This document shows positions 58,787-64,000 of a stretch of DNA of 64,000 nucleotides, in pieces. The stretch covers positions 4,481,594-4,545,593 of the forward strand of contig JAJEKV010000080.1 of assembly GCA_021234155.1 (NCBI GenBank), given 5' to 3'. This DNA is from Isoetes taiwanensis (lineage: Eukaryota > Streptophyta > Lycopodiopsida > Isoetales > Isoetaceae). The notes under the pieces were generated by a model that was not told the origin of the DNA, did no database searches, and saw nothing but the letters and a program-made list of their open reading frames with translations. Within the stretch, counting starts at the first letter, position 1, and every line of letters starts with the position of its first letter. A program made the position numbers and the translations under genes.

Positions 58787-60955
58787 AGGCCCGTAGGATA
58801 GATGGATGATGTGCATAATAATCGTAGACTTCCAAAGCTCTTTTCTTTTTTCCTTCATCCGGTGGGAGACAGTGGGTTTTGAGTTTTGAGTCTTGATGGG
58901 CTAGCCCATGACCAGCTTACAGAAGGGTCCTGTATTTTTAACGGTGAGTAGACGATGAAAGAGAAAAGAGAACCTCCTTAGTCTCATTATTTTGGACAGC
59001 ATGATCCCATTGGAGAGTAGAGCATGGTCCCATTGAAGAGTAGAGTTACCAATTCAACCCTCTATGCTCCCATACTACATGACCAAAAGGACTTGAATAT
59101 GAAGGAAAAACTATAATTTAAATGCACAGTCATATAAACAAAGTTGTGGGGCAAAAAGTCACCGTCCAAATGCAATTATTCCTATGACATAATGAAGGCA
59201 AATTCTAAACTATCAGATTTCAGTAACATTTTTAAGACAATAATATCAAGTGAGCACACCAGGCAAGGTAACAGACAATGAGTTCAAGTACTAAAAGCTT
59301 GAGCTGATAGTTTTAGAGCTGCATATGCATGAATAGAAAACAATGGCTGCAATCTACCTCCTCTTTAGTCAATTTGGCTTCCTTTGGAGGCGTAAGATGA
59401 CTAACTCATTTGATAATTTGGAGCTCTAAACCGTATTTGACTGGCTCTAACCAATTCCATGCCTAGAAGGAAAAATCAATACCTACTCTCAACACCGTAA
59501 ATAGATTTATTCTAGAGCGCAACAAGAGCAAAAGCCTACGGCCAAGATAATCTCACTCCCTCAATCTATTAAAGAACGATGTAGCATTTGAAGGAATAAT
59601 ATTCCCTGGTGCCCCAATTCATGCACTTCTCATGGTAATGTGAAAGGAGCAGTGACACGCACGCCAAGGATCCTCTTATACACTGACTGGTTCTCACTGC
59701 CCAAAATGTTAAGGCCTTTGATATGTGTTCCTATCCAATAAGCATGTTGGCCTAGAGAAGAACTATGTTTGCTTCAAGAAAATACCTTTCTAATTTGGTT
59801 TGGTTTTACCTCTTGTCCTCAAACAGAACATTATCACAGGGATCCAAGGCTCACAAAAGGAACTAAAACTGTAGAGGATTAGAATGATTGGAATCAGCTT
59901 TTATCATTTTGAAAGCTAATTGCAATGTCACATATTTTAGCATTACAAAATATTTGTTGTGCAGTTGGACTGTACATACCTGTGATGTCTTGTTAAAGAG
60001 ACTTCTTGAGGAATGAATTATTGCGCAAGAAGCAGGCTTTTCAGAGGAAGTGATGAAAGTAGAATAGCCTTGAAATTTTGGATGAACGTTGTTTACTTCC
60101 AGAGTTTTGGAGCATCATATCTTATTGCAGACTTGATGTATATCAGCTGGGTTTAATTAGCAAAGTATGCCCATTTTATATAACCAAGATCACTTAAAAA
60201 AATCGAATGAGATCCTAGATGACACAAAGCCCCTTTTAAAGCACAATGCAAGATTATAACAAGAATAAGCGCCTAAAATAATCCTCCTTTGCAAAACAGA
60301 TATTGCAGGGATGGCTGCATATGTCCAGGCCATCCAAACACACCTCTGAATCAAATGACGTATGCCAATGCAAAAGCCACATTCCTTATATATATACTGC
60401 GACACATGCAATCGCTCGATCCTAGAAGTCGATCTGATGAGCCCGGGACCGTGATTCTCATATATCACATAGTAATGTGATTCTCCTGGATTTGGTTTAC
60501 AAATTACCACATGCCATAGCGACAGAGATCGATTCTCTGACGATAGCAAATGGAGACGCATTACCTGCTTTTCCTCGCTTTTTTTTTTATTCAATGACCA
60601 TTCAATGGGCCGAAACCGCTGCTAGAGCATTGTCGATTTGACACGCAGTAACCATAAATAACGCTGATATATAATTATATAGGTTGTATAATTTTGTAGA
60701 ACTTTATGGAGTATTATGGATTTTGCTACCTATATTTTGTGGTCTTTTTAGCTATAGTAGAATATATAATTAAAGTAGTTGCGTATCATGTGTATGTTCA
60801 TAAGATATAAATTTGCAACTTAAACGACCCTCCCTTTAATGTAATTAATGTGACTAAAAAAGGTAGTAGGATAATTGATCATAAAATGATGTTGAGTTGT
60901 CTTATGCCGATGCATAGAATGACGCGAATAACTAACTCAAAGATCGATTTCTATC
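58787..60955. other. Intergenic, nothing recognised
   Basis: AT-rich. The largest frame (60594-60190, minus, 134 codons) shows no family motif and the region has no supported gene. Confidence 0.4.
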
Positions 60956-60959
60956 CAAG

Positions 60960-61245
60960 GGGAACCGACGAGCGAGTTTGGGCCCTGCCCTCCTTCCTCG
61001 AAGCGTAAGGCAGAAGTCTGGGGCTTTTGCGCTGGCAAGACATTCATAAATTCGCAATTAAATTTCTGATTTTTTGCCAAATACCGATTCCTAACCCATC
61101 TCCGTTAATTTCAATTCTTCAAATTTTCTATAGCTGGTCTAGTCAAAGGGTTAGCTAAGGTCAAAGGAATGGAGTTCAGGGATCGTTGTACTTGGGGCTG
61201 ACCTTGTCATCGGACGCTATACTGGTCTAAGATTGCATTGAGAAT
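60960..61245 (+). repeat. R1 tail copy
   Basis: Matches 55440-55735: 'gagtttgggccctgccctcc', 'ggcagaagtctggggctttt', 'gacattcataaattcgcaat', 'gtcaaagggttagctaaggt', 'caaaggaatggagtt', and ends in 'ggtctaagattgcattg'. Many small indels separate the copies. The next 200 bp hold a doublet 'aactattagaatgaagataa/aactactagaatgaagataa' near 61258 and 61305. Confidence 0.8.
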
Positions 61246-61479
61246 ATAAGCATCATAACTATTAGAATGAAGATAAATGGATTACGTAAGCTAATTTACA
61301 ACTACTAGAATGAAGATAAATGATTACGTAAAAGCAAAAGACTAGTGTATGGTTGGGGGTTAGATTTGGTTGCTTGTGATGATGGTTGTGTTTCATCAAG
61401 GCATATGGATAGAGAGAATGCCCTTGTTCAACTTGATCGCCTCCCCCTAAAGCTATTTGACATGGATGGCATAATTAAC

Positions 61480-64000
61480 TTGTAATGAACTCAATTCCTC
61501 CTCAGATTCTCTACCGCAATGCCGTCCCAAGTGCAACACCAAGTCTCGCCCCCAAAACGCAAACCCTTCTAGGAACCCTGCAACCCACTGTGGTTTACGC
61601 TTGGAGGCCCTCCTGTCGTGATTCGCAAGTGACCTTTGCGCCGTGATTCTGACGTGGAGTGGGGGTGTTGACGCCAGAGCACGGGACTCCCAAAAATCCC
61701 CCCTAAGCCGCTGTCTCGGTTCTCTCCTGGGCCATGGGGACTCGACAAGCACCTCCCCCTCTCCCCGGACCGCGATTTGACTCTCGCCACTGACTCAACG
61801 CCGACGCTAAGTTCTCGGGACCAAGTTCCCAGGGTCAAGACCACCCTCGGCCTCCAAGAAGCTTCTTCAAAGTAGCTCACTTCCATCACACTCAGAGTCA
61901 ATTGGCCTAGATGTGGATGGATACCGCTCGCGGAGGGCTGAGTGTTTCTTTTTGCAAAACCGACCTTGTAACTTGCTCCTAGGGTAATTTCATTATTCCT
62001 GACGATTTAAGGGGAGTCGATTTGTGCTATTCCGAGCCTCCCTGCGTCTCGAACGACAAGACATCAGCGGCTTACAAGGCCGGTTCTGTGACGCTCATGG
62101 CTTGACAAGTTCTCCTGACCGACTGAATCTTTTGGGCCTTTCCTTTAAGAGGGGCCCCTCAACGAGGATCCAACAATGGATAGGGAACCTGCCCGAGGGT
62201 GGTCGATAGCGCAAAATGTGGGAGCGCCGGGCCAGAAGGGTCGCTTCTGAACTTTTTTTTTTTGGATCCCCGCTACTAACCGGACTCTCCCTTCAGGAGG
62301 ATCCCCGCAAGGTCCCTCGCCTCGCTGGGATTCTGAGGAAGGGTGCTGCTATGTCTCCGCACCTGGGGCCGCCCCCCGACCGCTCTAATGCTAACCCTTG
62401 ACCTAGACCTTCTCCCAAAATTTCAAAATTGGGTCAGGCCGAAATGGATTAGATTCCACCGCAAAAACGTAATTTATTTTCGTGACAATGCACACTGCTA
62501 ATTTATGAATGTCTGCCACCGCAGTGCTTCCACTTCTACTTGCCACATCGAGTGAGACAGCCCGGTCCCCGCCCGCCGGGCCTCCTTGCTCCGTGATTTC
62601 CTGGCTGCGCCGCCGTGTCCTTAAGTGCACGACCAGTTCCAAAACGCAAACCTTCTAACCTCGCAACCCACGTGTTTACGCTTTGGAGGCCTCTCCCTTG
62701 TCGATTCGGGCGGACCTTGCTCGCGAGGGATTCTGACGGGAGTGGGGGTGTGCTTGACGAGCATCTGCATCTCTTAAAATCCCCTAAGCCGCTTTTGCCC
62801 CCTGCACTTCTCTCTCCCCAAGGCCCTCGGGACTGGACGGGCGACTCCTCCCTCTCCCGGGACCAACAAGGATTTGACTCTCGCCACTGACTCGTAATGC
62901 CGACGTTGCCCCTGGGACCAAGTTCCGCGGGGCTGGGAAGACCACCACCTCCAAGAAGCCAGTAGCTCACTTCCATCACACTGTGAGTCAATTGGCCTAG
63001 GATGTGGATGCGGATACTGGTCAGGAGGGCGGAGTGTTTCTTTCTTTTGCAAACCCGACCTTGTAACTTGTTCCTAGGGTAATCTCGCCATCCTGACATT
63101 TGCATAGGTATCGATTTGCTATCTCGAGTTCTCCTTTGGCACCTCGAACGACAAGACATCAAGGTTTCTACAAGGCCGACTTCGGGGACGCTCATGCTGG
63201 ACAAGTTCTCCTGATGTATCTCGAATCTTTTGGGCCTTCCTCAAGAGGGGCCCCCGAATCCGAGGGATCTAACGGCTTGGATAGGGGAACCGGCTCCCGG
63301 GAGGGTGGTCATTACGCAGCCTCTCTCTGGGAGCTGCCAGAAGGGTCAGCCTCTGAACTTTTTGGATCTCACTGGGTCCTGACTTCCTCTGTGAGGGATC
63401 CCCTCAAAGGTCTCCGCCTCGCTTGACTTGGGGGAAGGGTGCCGCCTCTAAGCAGTTCTCGCAATCCACGCTTCACTGCTCTAATGCTAACCCTTTGACC
63501 TAGACTCTTCCTCAAAAATTTCAAAATTGGGCTGTGTCGAAATGGATTAGGATTCCACCGGCAAAAAATCAATTTATTTTCAGACAATGCATTAATTGGC
63601 GACTTATGAATGTCCACATCAAGCAAAAGCTCGACTCTACTTGGCTACATCGGGAGGAGGACAGGCCTAACTCGCCCGGCCAGCCTCCTTGCTCAGATTC
63701 TCACAGAAATTTCTTGGGCCAGTCCTGCGTAATTGCATCAAGTCTCTACTTCCAAACGCAAACCCTTCTAGAACCTCGGGTAACCCATTGTGGTTTACGC
63801 TTTTGGAGGCCCTCTCCTTGTCGATGGCCCGCCGGGACTAGTGCCTGCGGACTTGACGTGGAGTGGGGGTGCTGACGCGAGCACTCCACCCTAAAATCCC
63901 CCTAAGTCGCTTTGCCTCCGACCTCTCCTGTCTCGGGACTCGGGACGGGCTTAATTCTCTCCCAGGGTTAGCAATACGTAACTGAATCCATGGCTACCAA
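61480..64000 (-). repeat. Tandem array of about 1.09-kb GC-rich units containing R1
   Basis: Landmarks recur with a period close to 1.09 kb: 'agctcacttccatcacac' at 61875 and 62964; 'cttgtaacttg(c/t)tcctaggg' at about 61965 and 63060; 'cgaacgacaagacatca' at 62051 and 63147; 'ctctaatgctaaccctt' at 62382 and 63478; 'gacgtggagtgggggtg' at 61649 and 63854, with a variant near 62738. R1 lies inverted relative to 54870-55560. The array continues past the right edge. Copies differ by many short indels, mostly 1-5 bp, rather than substitutions. No protein domain was recognised in any frame. Confidence 0.85.

Noticed and set aside
60190-60594. 134-codon minus-strand frame
   Set aside because: No motif, mixed composition, no supporting promoter or splice context.
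62536-63204. 222-codon minus-strand frame in the tandem array
   Set aside because: The corresponding frame is broken by indels in the neighbouring unit; a repeat by-product.
61480-64000. Ribosomal DNA or intergenic rDNA spacer
   Set aside because: The GC-rich tandem layout suggested it, but no conserved rRNA stretch is visible in any unit.

Overview
This is nuclear DNA from a land plant. It carries a multi-exon auxin response factor (ARF), a plastid-division SDR protein of the GC1/SDR39U1 family, a replication protein A large-subunit pseudogene, and many decayed plant-type transposons (LINE, Ty1/copia, Ty3/gypsy, hAT, Helitron, pogo). The bulk sequence is AT-rich and gene density is low. The ARF has class-A (activator) architecture but mixes residues typical of the ARF5/7 and ARF6/8 groups. 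This hints at a lineage outside the flowering plants (lycophyte or fern); that is inference only and no species is claimed.

Layout. 1-1905: 5' part of a LINE on the minus strand, cut by the window edge. 3797-5241: intron-containing RPA70 pseudogene. 5.7-13.7 kb: transposon debris, including oppositely oriented arrays of an 'agtggttt' motif, a foldback element at 9395-9962 and a first copy of repeat family R1. 14.5-15.6 kb: short tandem repeats and a SINE-like fragment. 16.5-21.18 kb: ARF gene on the plus strand. 22.15-30.08 kb: 13-exon GC1/SDR39U1 gene on the minus strand, tail to tail with the ARF. 30.6-36.4 kb: tandem repeats and a hAT relic. 37.2-38.1 kb: repeat family R2. 38.9-40.7 and 42.8-44.6 kb: two near-identical copies of a hAT/Helitron composite. 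45-48.4 kb: LINE, gypsy and pogo relics plus an unrecognised 244-codon ORF. 50.6-51.3 kb: an intact unrecognised 225-codon gene whose upstream region reappears inverted at 57.4-58.2 kb. 53-55.8 kb: R2 and R1 copies and a degenerate hexamer repeat. 61.5 kb to the end: a GC-rich tandem array of about 1.09-kb units containing R1.

Only three loci look like candidate functional genes. The GC1 homologue is complete, with 13 exons in phase and 351 codons. The ARF is complete in domains, but exon 9 has an in-frame TAG and no usable splice donor where about ten conserved residues should be. The 225-codon gene is intact and has a TATA-like box. Almost everything else is repeat-derived.

All translations, splice sites and repeat alignments were done by eye. 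Percent identities and database assignments were not computed. Family names rest on recognised motifs.
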